NCBI RefSeq assembly: GCF_002088935.1
Contig: NZ_NCSS01000006.1
Location: forward strand, 1,024,407 to 1,088,406
Reading direction: 5' to 3'
Origin: Henriciella litoralis
GTDB taxonomy: Bacteria > Pseudomonadota > Alphaproteobacteria > Caulobacterales > Hyphomonadaceae
DNA: 64,000 bases
Made by a program: the position numbers and the translations under genes. Below are positions 17,460-25,968 of the stretch, piece after piece. Each line of letters opens with the position of its first letter. The first letter of the stretch is position 1. The notes beneath the pieces were generated by a model. The model had not been told where the DNA came from. It saw nothing but the letters and a program-made list of their open reading frames with translations, and ran no database searches.

Positions 17460-19118
17460 ATGTGGAAGAAGATTGTTTTTGCTGTCGTGATTGTCCTGTT
17501 CGCCGGGCTTGGGCTGGCCTGGCTCAACCGGGAGGCTGTCATCCTCTTCATCGCGTCTCATACGGGAAAGCAGGACGTTGCCGAAAACCGTCAGATTGAC
17601 TGGCAACAAGGCCCCACCGAGGAGACCTCCAGCCCGTCGGCACGCGCGCCGAATGTCATATTCATCCTCGCCGATGATCTTGGCTTTAACGACATTTCGA
17701 CCTTCGGAGGCGGTGTCGCCGGCGGCGCGATAAAGACACCCAATATCGACCGGCTGGCGCGCGAAGGCGTGATCTTCACCAATGCCTATTCCGGCACGGC
17801 GAGCTGCGCGCCATCGCGGGCCATGCTGATGACGGGGCGGTATCCGACCCGCACCGGCTTTGAGTTCACCCCCACGCCAAACGGGATGGGCCGCATTATC
17901 TCTAGCGTCTCGCGATCGCATGAAAGCGGTATTCCACCCATCGAATGGAACGAAGCAGCCGCGGCGACCTCGCCACCTTTCGAACAACAAGGACTTCCCG
18001 GGTCCGAAGTCACCCTTGCTGAAGTGCTCGGTGATGCTGGCTACCACACCGTCCACATCGGCAAATGGCACCTCGGGCGCGGACCTGAGTTTGGTCCGAA
18101 TGCACAAGGCTTTGACGAGAGCCTTCTTATGGCGAGCGGGCTCTACTTGCCGGAAGACGATCCCGAAGTGGTGAATGCGCGCCTTGATTTCGACCCGGTC
18201 GACAAATTCCTCTGGGCGAGAATGCAATATGCCGCGAGCTATAATGAAAGCGACTGGTTTGAGCCGGGCGGCTATCTCACAAATTACTGGACCCAAGAAG
18301 CGCAGAATGTGATCCGCGCCAATCGCAACAGGCCCTTCTTTCTCTACCTCGCGCATTGGGGGGTCCACACACCACTACAGGCGACGCGCGAAGACTATGA
18401 GGCTGTCGGCAACCTCGAACCGCACCGCCTCCGCGTCTATGCCGCGATGATCCGTGCCCTCGATCGCAGCGTCGGGGACATACTGGACACGCTGGATGAG
18501 GAAGGGCTGGCCGAAAATACAATTGTGGTCTTCTCAAGCGATAATGGCGGCCCTGGCTATATAGGCCTGCCCGACATCAACGCCCCTTATCGCGGTTGGA
18601 AACTCACCCTTTTCGAAGGCGGCATTCGTGTGCCCCTTTTCATGCGCTGGCCGGCACGCATAGAGGCAGGTCGCACCGTTTCCGCGCCGTTCGCTCATAT
18701 CGACCTCCTGCCGACGCTGGCTTCAGCTTGCGGCGCGCCGCTGCCGGAAGGCGTCGAGATTGATGGCCGGGATCTTCTGAGCGTGGCGACAGGTGAAGCA
18801 GAGCCAAACCCAGATCATCCCATCTTCTGGCAGAGCGCGTACTATCAGAGTGTTCGGCGCGGGGACTGGAAGCTGCAGGTTAGTCAGCGGCCGGACAAGG
18901 TCTGGCTATACGACCTGTCTACTGATCCAACAGAGCAGGTGAATCTCGCCGATGAGCGCCCTGATATTGTGGCAGAGATGAAGGCCCTGCTCGATGCTCA
19001 TCAGGAAGGCGCACGCGAGCCGCTCTATTCTTATACACTCGAAGGCCCTGTCGCCGTGGATCTCCCACTCTCCGAAAAATTGAGATCCGGCGAGGAAGTC
19101 ATCTACTGGCCCAATTAG
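17460..19118 (+). CDS. Sulfatase (FGly, Cys type), membrane-anchored
   Basis: 552 residues. An N-terminal uncleaved-looking hydrophobic segment (IVFAVVIVLFAGLGLAW) is followed by the sulfatase core: ILADDLGFNDIS, and ASCAPSRAMLMTGRYPTR with the modified cysteine at 116. HIGKWHLG and SSDNGGPGY are also present. It resembles arylsulfatase A / choline-type family members in layout. It starts 13 bp after the first sulfatase, so the two are an operon. The ATG at 17460 begins the hydrophobic segment; earlier in-frame codons overlap the first sulfatase and are rejected. Periplasmic desulfation of an organic sulfate is likely; the substrate is unknown. Confidence 0.92.
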   Translation: MWKKIVFAVVIVLFAGLGLAWLNREAVILFIASHTGKQDVAENRQIDWQQGPTEETSSPSARAPNVIFILADDLGFNDISTFGGGVAGGAIKTPNIDRLAREGVIFTNAYSGTASCAPSRAMLMTGRYPTRTGFEFTPTPNGMGRIISSVSRSHESGIPPIEWNEAAAATSPPFEQQGLPGSEVTLAEVLGDAGYHTVHIGKWHLGRGPEFGPNAQGFDESLLMASGLYLPEDDPEVVNARLDFDPVDKFLWARMQYAASYNESDWFEPGGYLTNYWTQEAQNVIRANRNRPFFLYLAHWGVHTPLQATREDYEAVGNLEPHRLRVYAAMIRALDRSVGDILDTLDEEGLAENTIVVFSSDNGGPGYIGLPDINAPYRGWKLTLFEGGIRVPLFMRWPARIEAGRTVSAPFAHIDLLPTLASACGAPLPEGVEIDGRDLLSVATGEAEPNPDHPIFWQSAYYQSVRRGDWKLQVSQRPDKVWLYDLSTDPTEQVNLADERPDIVAEMKALLDAHQEGAREPLYSYTLEGPVAVDLPLSEKLRSGEEVIYWPN

Positions 19119-19741
19119 TCCGATCTATCGATGTCTTTCAGCAAGCTTTTGGCCGAATGAATTAGAACTGCCCTGGCCTGATCGGCTGAAAGCTCCTGGT
19201 CGTGACGCAGCCTCCGCCAGGCCTGAAACCCCGTCAGCAGCTCCAGCGCACCGAGCAGAACCTCATCCTCGGCAACGCCTTGCGGCAATATCCCTTTCAG
19301 CCCCGCCCGCTCCATCACCAGAAAGCGGCGATAGGCGTAACCAAGCTGGGGCGAAGAAAAACGCCGCAGGCCCGCAGCGATCTTGAGCGGCATGATCCGT
19401 TCGTAAATTTGTGCGCGGCGCTCGATGAGTTCTATGACACGCTCGCGCCAGGTCGACGCTGTCCATGGCGTCATCACGACAGGCAGGATTTCAGCCTCCA
19501 GCCGCTCGGCCATTTCCCGATAGAGCCCGTCCATATCGTCGAAATGGCGAAACACGGTGCGAAGGCCGACGCCGGCTTCTTCCGCAACCTTGGCCGCGCT
19601 TGGGTCCATGTCCCCCCCGTCGATGAGCGCAAACAGGGCATCGACGATCTGTGCGCGGCTACGCTGACTGCGGGCCTTCCGGCCATCATCGGCCTCATCC
19701 TCGCGCAAAATTTTCAGGTCAGGTTTGCTCTTCTCCACCAT
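19115..19741 (-). CDS. TetR family transcriptional regulator
   Basis: 208 residues with an N-terminal TetR helix-turn-helix (RAQIVDALFALIDGG, then AAKVAEEAGVGLRTVFRHFDDMDGLYREM) and a variable ligand-binding C-terminal part. Its stop codon overlaps the sulfatase stop from the opposite strand by three bases, so the pair are tail to tail. It may repress the metallo-hydrolase gene or the sulfatases. No operator was identified. Confidence 0.9.
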   Translation of the reverse strand: MVEKSKPDLKILREDEADDGRKARSQRSRAQIVDALFALIDGGDMDPSAAKVAEEAGVGLRTVFRHFDDMDGLYREMAERLEAEILPVVMTPWTASTWRERVIELIERRAQIYERIMPLKIAAGLRRFSSPQLGYAYRRFLVMERAGLKGILPQGVAEDEVLLGALELLTGFQAWRRLRHDQELSADQARAVLIHSAKSLLKDIDRSD

Positions 19742-19761
19742 TCACCGCGTCTCCGGAGTCT

Positions 19762-20847
19762 TCAGTTGAGCAAGTTGCGGCGGATCATCCGGTCGCTGTC
19801 TGCTGGCAAGCTGATCATCATCCCATCCTCACCGACCTGAATTTTACCATCGAATTTCTTACCTGCGCCGTCAAGAAATGCAGGATAGAGCATCGGCGTT
19901 GGAAGCGGTGGCACGATATGGGTCAGCACCAGCGCTTCCACGCCCGCCGCCTGCGCTGTTTCTGCGGCTTCAGACGGGCTCGTATGATAATCCAGTATGT
20001 CACTGAAAACCTTGGAAAGTTCGGGATTACCATTTCGGGCGGCCGCTTCCGACATCACCGCCACCATGTCACGATTGAGCGCTTCGTGAATGAGAAGGTC
20101 GCTCCCCTTGGCGGCGTCCCTCACCGCTTCACTCTGGACCGTATCCCCGCTGATGGTGATCGACCTCCCCTTATAGTCGATGCGATAGCCGAAAGCCGGC
20201 GCAACAGGCTCATGATTGACGAGGAAGGCCTGCACACGCACGCCCCCCTCTGAAAAAACCTCTATTGCACCGCTCTCAGGCAGCGAAATCTCATTCACTC
20301 GGGCCCCAAACCCTGATGGGTTGGCAACTGCGTCCCCATGATGCGCCGTTCTGTATCCCGCATCGATCCGGTAAGCCGATACAAATCCATCCACTACTTC
20401 GCCCGTTCCTTCCGGGCCAGAAATCATCACCGGCGTGGTCCGCGACCCGCCGATCCAGGCCTGAAGCATCATCTCGCCAAGGCCATCGATATGATCTGAA
20501 TGCAGATGGGTCAGAAAGACCATGTCCGTTTCACCAACCGGAAACCCCATCCGCATGAGCTTGCGCAAGCTTCCTGAGCCGGTATCGAAAATCAGAGCAG
20601 TTTTGCCAGCGAGAACGCCGAGACATGGCCCTGCACGTTCCGGGTCCGGGAGCGGTGACCCCGTGCCGCAGAAATAGACATGAAGGCCGTCGTCCAGCGC
20701 GTCTGCCTGATCAACTCCAACCAGCCTGCCAGCCATACGTTCGAAGACGGTAGCGCCAATCCTTGCCTGAAAAACCTTGAATGCGACGCCGGTTAAAACC
20801 AGCAGAACAACAAGTCCAATTGCGCCGCGCAGAAACCACTTCATCAT
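19762..20847 (-). CDS. Membrane-anchored metallo-beta-lactamase-fold hydrolase
   Basis: 361 residues. One N-terminal transmembrane segment (LRGAIGLVVLLVLTGVAF) precedes an MBL fold with the zinc motif THLHSDH (His114, His116, Asp118, His119), plus ISGDT and LVLTH downstream. The closest group I can name is the arylsulfatase/ribonuclease-Z-like hydrolases. Its setting beside two sulfatases makes a hydrolytic role in organosulfate or ester breakdown plausible; it is not proven. AAGGGGGAAG precedes the two adjacent ATG codons, so the start may be at 20847 or 20844. Confidence 0.85.
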   Translation of the reverse strand: MMKWFLRGAIGLVVLLVLTGVAFKVFQARIGATVFERMAGRLVGVDQADALDDGLHVYFCGTGSPLPDPERAGPCLGVLAGKTALIFDTGSGSLRKLMRMGFPVGETDMVFLTHLHSDHIDGLGEMMLQAWIGGSRTTPVMISGPEGTGEVVDGFVSAYRIDAGYRTAHHGDAVANPSGFGARVNEISLPESGAIEVFSEGGVRVQAFLVNHEPVAPAFGYRIDYKGRSITISGDTVQSEAVRDAAKGSDLLIHEALNRDMVAVMSEAAARNGNPELSKVFSDILDYHTSPSEAAETAQAAGVEALVLTHIVPPLPTPMLYPAFLDGAGKKFDGKIQVGEDGMMISLPADSDRMIRRNLLN

Positions 20848-20872
20848 CTTCCCCCTTGCCCCACGTTCATGA

Positions 20873-22051
20873 TCAACCCGCAGCCAGCGAGGCCTTCATC
20901 GCATCCTCGATCACCCACAAACGGTCCTGTCCCCAGGTCGCAACTTCGCCGAACCGAAAACTCGGCACCCCCCAGAGGCCGAGCGACATCATCTCGGTTC
21001 GATTGTCTTCAGCCTCCGCTCTCCAATGGTCTTTTCCGATCAGCGGTCTGGCGTCATCCCAGTTCAGACCTGCCCGCTCTGCGATCTTTCGCAGACCCTT
21101 ATCGGAGCCGGCATTAAGGCCCTCTGCCCAGACGCCGCGCAGGAAACTCTCCGCGAACGCAAAGCCCCGGCCCTGTTCAATCGCCCAAGGCAGGATCGCA
21201 TAGCCACGCTCGACCGGCTCCCCGACCGGGTCGCAGACCTTGCCGAACGACACTGAAAGCCGGCGCGCCTCACGCGCGGTATCCTGAATGATGTAACGCC
21301 CCTTCGCCCGTGGCACCTGCATGCCTCGCATCACCATGGGCAAGACAAAGCGAAGCTTCAGATTGGCCCCATAGGCATCGGCAAGCGCCTTCACGCGGCG
21401 CACGGAAATGGCCGTATAGGGACTACGAAAAGACAGGTAGAAGTGAAGGTCCGGCGCGTTTGTGAAACCTGCCTTGGCTGGATTTTCGGAGACCGTCGGC
21501 GGCTCATAGATAAGGCCATGCGGCGCCTGCCCGGATACAGCGCCCTCTTCCCATAAACGCGCCTCCAGATGGTGGAGCCGGTCGATCCCCCAATACCATT
21601 CGCCCTCATAATGAAACGTCGCGCCAAGATAATGACCGATTTCATCTCGAAGCCGGTCACCCTCTTCTAACATTTGAGCCGGATTCAACGATGCGTCGGG
21701 TCCGCGTCCAAGGCCCGTCCAAAGCCACGCGCTGATCCAAGATGCATCGGCGGTAAATCGCCCCTCGCCAATGGCTGCAGCGAGCCCGGCACGGGCCCTT
21801 TCGCAAGCCTCGTCCGAAGGCTGACGCCCCGGATCCTTGAACGAAAGCCCTGCTTTGCGAGCAAGGCGGGCGGCATCAAGGCGTGAATAGGCAATCAGTC
21901 GTTCGCGGTCCGGCGCGGCCCAGTCAGGCGGAGGTGATACCAGATGAGGCTTGAGCACGATGTTATATCGCTCAGCCAGCGCCGGAAGTACCTGCGCCGT
22001 CAGACAGGAATAAGGGTCTGCGACATCGTGGAAATAGTCGACTGTCCTCAT
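20873..22051 (-). CDS. Tandem thioredoxin-fold (2-hydroxychromene-2-carboxylate isomerase/DsbA-like) protein
   Basis: 392 residues made of two repeated modules of the kappa-GST/HCCA-isomerase type. Each starts with a hydrophobic strand and an S/D-P-Y motif (YFHDVADPYSCLT near residue 14; FYLSFRSPYTAIS near residue 209). The second ends with GVPSFRFG, the cis-Pro segment of this fold. Neither copy has a CXXC pair, so disulfide oxidation is unlikely. HCCA isomerases act with glutathione in aromatic degradation. Start ATG at 22051 chosen because GGAAGGGG precedes it; the longer open frame upstream lacks a ribosome site. Confidence 0.8.
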   Translation of the reverse strand: MRTVDYFHDVADPYSCLTAQVLPALAERYNIVLKPHLVSPPPDWAAPDRERLIAYSRLDAARLARKAGLSFKDPGRQPSDEACERARAGLAAAIGEGRFTADASWISAWLWTGLGRGPDASLNPAQMLEEGDRLRDEIGHYLGATFHYEGEWYWGIDRLHHLEARLWEEGAVSGQAPHGLIYEPPTVSENPAKAGFTNAPDLHFYLSFRSPYTAISVRRVKALADAYGANLKLRFVLPMVMRGMQVPRAKGRYIIQDTAREARRLSVSFGKVCDPVGEPVERGYAILPWAIEQGRGFAFAESFLRGVWAEGLNAGSDKGLRKIAERAGLNWDDARPLIGKDHWRAEAEDNRTEMMSLGLWGVPSFRFGEVATWGQDRLWVIEDAMKASLAAG

Positions 22052-22224
22052 GAGCCCCTTCCTTTTGCGGCGACTTTGGGCCGCAGCGCGGCGACGCTGG
22101 AGTCTGGCCGCGCTGGTGAGGTAGCCGCTCACGATCGGTGAAATAACACTCTTCCAAGACACGCGGCTATTGATCTCCCTCAAGCTCACAAATAGAATTT
22201 GGCACGCACAGTGTCAATTTTATT

Positions 22225-22470
22225 GTGGGATATCAGCCGGAAGGAATGAAGACGAAAACTCGGCCAGCTTTCTTCATGTCCGAACTTGTCTGTCTGGTAT
22301 TTGCAGCTTGTGGTCAGGCAGGGAAATTGGAGGATACAGCACAGACCCAGTGCCCTCTTCCTTCAGGCGCGCTTTTCACAGCGGTAGAGGGTGGCCGCTT
22401 TCAGATGGGCTCAGACACCAGTTACATCGAGGAAGCACGCCAACGCCTCCAAGCCGTCACTCGCTTAGTT
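22225..22470 (+). pseudogene. Truncated formylglycine-generating enzyme (SUMF1-like) N terminus
   Basis: The visible product has an export-type hydrophobic start (ELVCLVFAACG, lipobox-like), then CPLPSGALFTAVEGGRFQMGSDTSYIEEARQRL in the manner of the N-terminal part of FGE-sulfatase proteins (G-G-x-F-x-M-G-S-D). The homology stops near 22470, where it runs into the stop region of the convergent gene. Full-length family members continue for another 200 or more residues with the catalytic cysteines. Candidate starts are GTG 22225 or ATG 22246. It is therefore a broken gene; a second, intact FGE elsewhere would be needed by the sulfatases at 15.6-19.1 kb. Confidence 0.7.
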
Positions 22471-22475
22471 GCTTG

Positions 22476-22880
22476 TCAGGCTGTTGCAGCCCCGGCGCGC
22501 TCCGACAACAGTTTTTCGGCGAGCGCTATTCCATCCTCCCGAGACGAGGCGAGCTTCATCGGATAGCCCCAGAATTTGGCAAAGGCCATGCCGAAAGGCT
22601 TGAAGGCCATACGCTTGGCGGCGTTTGGCTCAATCACGATCATCGCCAGCACCAGTGTCCGCAGGTCACCCTTGTGTTTCTTCATCCACAGCACGGTGCG
22701 CTTCTTTTCTTCCTGGCTGTGGTGGTGCTCTTCAGTCGGCGCATTATCCGTCAGGATCACGAAAGGCTCGCCACGCTCAAAGCTCGCCTCCAACGCCTCG
22801 AAGTCCTCATCGTGATCGTGATCAGGTGCTTCATCATAGCTCATCCAGACGAGCGGGAAATTTCTATTGTCCACAGGCAT
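22476..22880 (-). CDS. Unrecognised small soluble protein
   Basis: 134 residues, no signal peptide and no membrane segment. The N-terminal half is acidic and histidine-rich (DEAPDHDHDEDFEALE, EEHHHSQEEKK) and the C-terminal half carries PNAAKRMAFKPFGMAFAKFWGYPMKLASSRE. I do not recognise a family. AAGGAGA lies seven bases upstream of the ATG, so it is expressed. It lies just downstream of a small membrane-protein gene (29 bp gap) and probably forms an operon with it; the AraC gene at 23458 diverges from both. Confidence 0.7.
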   Translation of the reverse strand: MPVDNRNFPLVWMSYDEAPDHDHDEDFEALEASFERGEPFVILTDNAPTEEHHHSQEEKKRTVLWMKKHKGDLRTLVLAMIVIEPNAAKRMAFKPFGMAFAKFWGYPMKLASSREDGIALAEKLLSERAGAATA

Positions 22881-22908
22881 ATATCGTCTCCTTGCGGGAT
22901 GGAGGGGG

Positions 22909-23307
22909 TCAATTCGAGCGGATGTGGCGCCACGACATGATCAGTGCGACCATGCCCGGAAGCGTAACGGCTAACAGTTCCAGGCCAACGAGATGGCTGC
23001 CATCGCGCAAGCCGTCCGCTACGCCGGCGAGCGTGCTCATGATGACGAGAAGACCGCCAAGGACAAGCATGGCCCAGTCAGCCGCGCGCGTTGCGGCAAA
23101 CGCGAGCAATGGCGGCAGGGCCCAAGCGCCATAAAAAATAGAGACGCCCCACAATGCAGCAGCGTCGAACGTGATGGCTTCCATCGTGCCTCCGCTCGCA
23201 ACGTAGCCGTTCAGAAACGAGAAGCATTGGATCGTGACGAACAGCGCAGCACCGACGGCTGGGATGATCCATGCAACTGCAAGCTTCACCGGATTATTGT
23301 CGATCAC
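22909..23307 (-). CDS. Small four-helix membrane protein, function unknown
   Basis: 132 residues with four hydrophobic segments (LAVAWIIPAVGAALFVTI, ALWGVSIFYGAWALPPLLAF, AMLVLGGLLVIMSTLAG, LLAVTLPGMVALIM). No catalytic motif is seen. GTG start at 23307 with AGGAG eight bases upstream. It diverges from the AraC gene at 23458 with 150 bp between, which suggests that regulator controls it together with the small gene downstream. Confidence 0.72.
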   Translation of the reverse strand: MIDNNPVKLAVAWIIPAVGAALFVTIQCFSFLNGYVASGGTMEAITFDAAALWGVSIFYGAWALPPLLAFAATRAADWAMLVLGGLLVIMSTLAGVADGLRDGSHLVGLELLAVTLPGMVALIMSWRHIRSN

Positions 23308-23457
23308 ATCAAATCTCCTGTCCGAATGGACTCGATCGGGCAGATGGCGCCGCCCCTTCTCTCTGAATCCAATAGATCAGCCGACAAATGGCGTCATTGC
23401 GCAATCCTGCCATTATATGTTTCAATACAGCCAAACCGGATAACCCCGAGGCCCTTG

Positions 23458-24282
23458 ATGTATCTGGACGTCCGTAGCGATTGGCTGTCGCATGTCGATG
23501 AGATCCCCCGCGCACTCGTCGCGGCCAATGCTGTCGCCAATCTTGAGGCCCTGGAGCTGTCACCACGGCACCACCATAAGAAAGCGCAATTGATTTTCAC
23601 GGTCCGCGGCGTCATCAACTGCGAAGTTGACGACGCTGTCTGGATAGTGCCGCCGCAATGCGCCGTGTGGATCCCCGGCGGGCTGCCCCATACCGTTTTC
23701 GGGTCAGGCGAGGTAGAGTGCACGTCCCTCTTCATCGACCCTCCTGAGACCCCGAACCTGCCAACCGAATGCTGCACGATCACAGTGTCGAGCTTTCTTC
23801 GTCATTTGCTGATGCGGGCCAGCGTGCTGCCTGAGCTCTATGACGTCGATGGCCCAGACGGCCGGATCGTTTCGGTTATCTTTGATGAGCTGGCTATGGC
23901 CTCGGTCGAAGACCTCCGCCTTCCAATCCCCAGTGACCCGCGCCTGAAGAAGCTCACTGACCTGTTGATCGCGGCGCCTGCCGATCACGCAACCGTCGCA
24001 GAGTGGGCTTCCCGCGTCGCGCTCAGCGAGCGCAGCCTGAGCCGTCTGCTGACCGAAGAAGTGGGCATGAGCTTCGGTCGCTGGCGCCGTCAGCTGCATG
24101 TCATCCTCGCCTTGCGCCAATTGAGTGCTGGCGAGACGGTCCAGGCCGTTGCGATGGATCTCGGCTATGAAAGCGCCAGCAGTTTTGTGACCATGTTTCG
24201 AAAGATGGTCGGCAAGCCGCCAAGCCGCTACCTGCACGAGCGGCTCAGCTCTGCCCGTGACGATCATGACGAGCGATATTGA
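23458..24282 (+). CDS. AraC family transcriptional regulator (cupin sensor)
   Basis: 274 residues. The N-terminal cupin part has SPRHHHKKAQLIFTVRG and WIPGGLPHTVFGSG, and the C-terminal helix-turn-helix pair is VAEWASRVALSERSLSRLL and VAMDLGYESASSFVTMFRKMVGKPPSRYL. The signal and target are not known, but it diverges from the 22909-23307 operon. Start ATG at 23458; a longer open frame from 22993 is antisense to the membrane protein and is rejected. An intrinsic terminator lies downstream, at 24392-24420. Confidence 0.88.
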   Translation: MYLDVRSDWLSHVDEIPRALVAANAVANLEALELSPRHHHKKAQLIFTVRGVINCEVDDAVWIVPPQCAVWIPGGLPHTVFGSGEVECTSLFIDPPETPNLPTECCTITVSSFLRHLLMRASVLPELYDVDGPDGRIVSVIFDELAMASVEDLRLPIPSDPRLKKLTDLLIAAPADHATVAEWASRVALSERSLSRLLTEEVGMSFGRWRRQLHVILALRQLSAGETVQAVAMDLGYESASSFVTMFRKMVGKPPSRYLHERLSSARDDHDERY

Positions 24283-24390
24283 ATCTTTGCTCGTAGCACG
24301 CCGAATGCTCCGGAACGTCGCTTTCAAATTGAAACGGAATTGAGCGCTTTGCCATGCTGGAGACGGCTTCGCCCTGGACTAACAGCACGA

Positions 24391-24420
24391 AAAAAGAGCC
24401 GCCTGTGGGGCGGCTCTTTT
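24391..24420. terminator. Bidirectional intrinsic terminator
   Basis: AAAAGAGCCGCC and GGCGGCTCTTTT form a perfect 12-bp stem with a five-base loop, with A- and T-runs on the two sides. It lies between the convergent AraC gene (plus) and secreted-protein gene (minus), so it serves both strands. Confidence 0.9.
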
Positions 24421-24449
24421 CGATGGAGTAGAAGAGAAACTATCTGATT

Positions 24450-25826
24450 TTAGTTCTTGCGCTCGATGCCGGAGCTTTTCCGGGGTGCAAATCGCCCTAC
24501 TGATGGTTTTTTCGAGACTGTCTGCAATTTCTTGCTCATCATCTTGCCATTCTCGATTGTTTTCAGCGTTGCGCCACCGCCATTCGACGATTTCATGTTG
24601 GAGCCTTTGACTTCGATGTTCATCATGAAGTCGCTCGTCGCGCATTCCTTGCCGAAGGCTTCCTTGCCGTTATTGAGCGACACACTGGATTGGACGCGAT
24701 ACCAGTTATTGATGTTCATGGCCTGAGACGGAAGACTGAAGAAGTTTCCGTTGCCATTTGATGGCGCAGATGACCCGCCGGCGGTCCAGGTCAAAGAATG
24801 CTCAGAGCCAAGCTGAGTGCCAAGCCCTGGCGCATTCGGATTCTGATCTTTGTTATACAGTTTGAATTTCACGGTGATTGAGGTCACACCCGGATCAAGG
24901 GCATGCAGATAGTTTATATAGCCTTCCATTTGCGCATTGATCGACGCGTCCGGGCTATAGTGAAGCGTGTACGCGTCCGTGATATTTCCGGTGCCCTGAT
25001 ACTTCAGCGAGCTTTTCAGCTTGTCTTCGGTCCAGGGTGAGCAACAGCCTGGCAGGTCCGGATTTGATGGCACATCGAATATGCTTGGATCGGCCATTTC
25101 CAGTTCCATTTCAATGAGCGGACCGGCTGGCATGCCAGGATTGCCAGTCAAGCCTCCGGTATTGCCGCCACCTTCGGGTGGATAAGCGCCACAACCTTTG
25201 ACGAACTTCACATAGCCTTCATCGAAATTCGCTTCGTCGTTCATGTCGACTACGAAACTATACGTCTGACCGGCCACCACATTTGTTGTGAAATCTGCTG
25301 GCAGCCATGGACGTCCGACCGGGGGGCCACCGGCAACCGTCACTGTATTGGTTTGCCCGACAACACTCCCGTTCAGGCCATCACCATTCCTGATGGAAAT
25401 TGAACCGGTTGCTGTGCCACCGCGATTGGAAAACGCGCCCCCGAATTTGACTTCACCTGTGCATTCTGGCTTGAAAGTCTGGTAAAAATTGTTCCGACCG
25501 TTGGCGATATCCAGATACTGGCGGTCAACGCCAGCCCCGGCATTTGTCGCATCAGAATCCGGCCCGGTTGTGTACCATGTTGCCTGCCCGCCCGGGCCAT
25601 CCACTTTAACAATATTCGGCTGGTCGCCAGAACCAAACGTCCAGCCAGTCGGCTGGTTGTTCTGATTTACGGTCGTATGGTTTCCGTACGTGGGCATGAC
25701 GTCGTCTTCAAATCCACCATTGGTCAGCACATTGCCTGAAAGTTGTTGGGCATGAGCCGTTGAGCTCATCAAGAGGGCGGTTATCATGCCCGTTGAGGCG
25801 ATTGTGATTACGCGTTTGTTCGTCAT
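24450..25826 (-). CDS. Secreted protein of unknown function
   Basis: 458 residues with a cleavable signal peptide (MITALLMSSTAHAQQ). The mature start reads NVLTNGGFEDD, the type of opening seen in carbohydrate-binding/DUF642-like modules of surface proteins. The rest is rich in Gly, Asn and Ser, with several isolated cysteines and the loop EGGGNTGGLTGNPGMPAGP. The C-terminal tail (KKLQTVSKKPSVGRFAPRKSS) is strongly basic. No catalytic motif is seen. It diverges from the sensor kinase gene over a 142-bp spacer with a 14-bp palindrome in the middle, so it probably belongs to that regulon. Confidence 0.75.
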   Translation of the reverse strand: MTNKRVITIASTGMITALLMSSTAHAQQLSGNVLTNGGFEDDVMPTYGNHTTVNQNNQPTGWTFGSGDQPNIVKVDGPGGQATWYTTGPDSDATNAGAGVDRQYLDIANGRNNFYQTFKPECTGEVKFGGAFSNRGGTATGSISIRNGDGLNGSVVGQTNTVTVAGGPPVGRPWLPADFTTNVVAGQTYSFVVDMNDEANFDEGYVKFVKGCGAYPPEGGGNTGGLTGNPGMPAGPLIEMELEMADPSIFDVPSNPDLPGCCSPWTEDKLKSSLKYQGTGNITDAYTLHYSPDASINAQMEGYINYLHALDPGVTSITVKFKLYNKDQNPNAPGLGTQLGSEHSLTWTAGGSSAPSNGNGNFFSLPSQAMNINNWYRVQSSVSLNNGKEAFGKECATSDFMMNIEVKGSNMKSSNGGGATLKTIENGKMMSKKLQTVSKKPSVGRFAPRKSSGIERKN

Positions 25827-25891
25827 CGTGTTTCCAGTTCTGTTGTTCTTTAACGTCCTTTCCGCATAACGAACTGGCGGTTGGGCACACT

Positions 25892-25905
25892 CACATGATC
25901 ATGTG
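25892..25905. promoter_or_regulatory. Palindrome CACATGATCATGTG (candidate operator)
   Basis: Perfect 14-bp palindrome in the divergent promoter between the secreted-protein gene (start 25826) and the sensor kinase gene (start 25969), about 63-66 bp from each. Thirteen of fourteen bases recur at 30224-30237 upstream of the response-regulator operon. It is a candidate binding site of the neighbouring response regulator, or of another regulator of both promoters. Confidence 0.7.
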
Positions 25906-25968
25906 GCAAAGCGCGAAACCTGAGTGTTTACTTATGGGTATGCTGGCCAAGTCTGCTATCAGACCACA

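Noticed and set aside
17412..18368. 318-codon open frame antisense to the sulfatase
   Set aside because: No family likeness, high Arg and low-complexity composition, fully covered by a well supported gene.
22993..23457. Upstream extension of the AraC gene
   Set aside because: Antisense to a membrane protein with a good ribosome site; the AraC homology starts at 23458.
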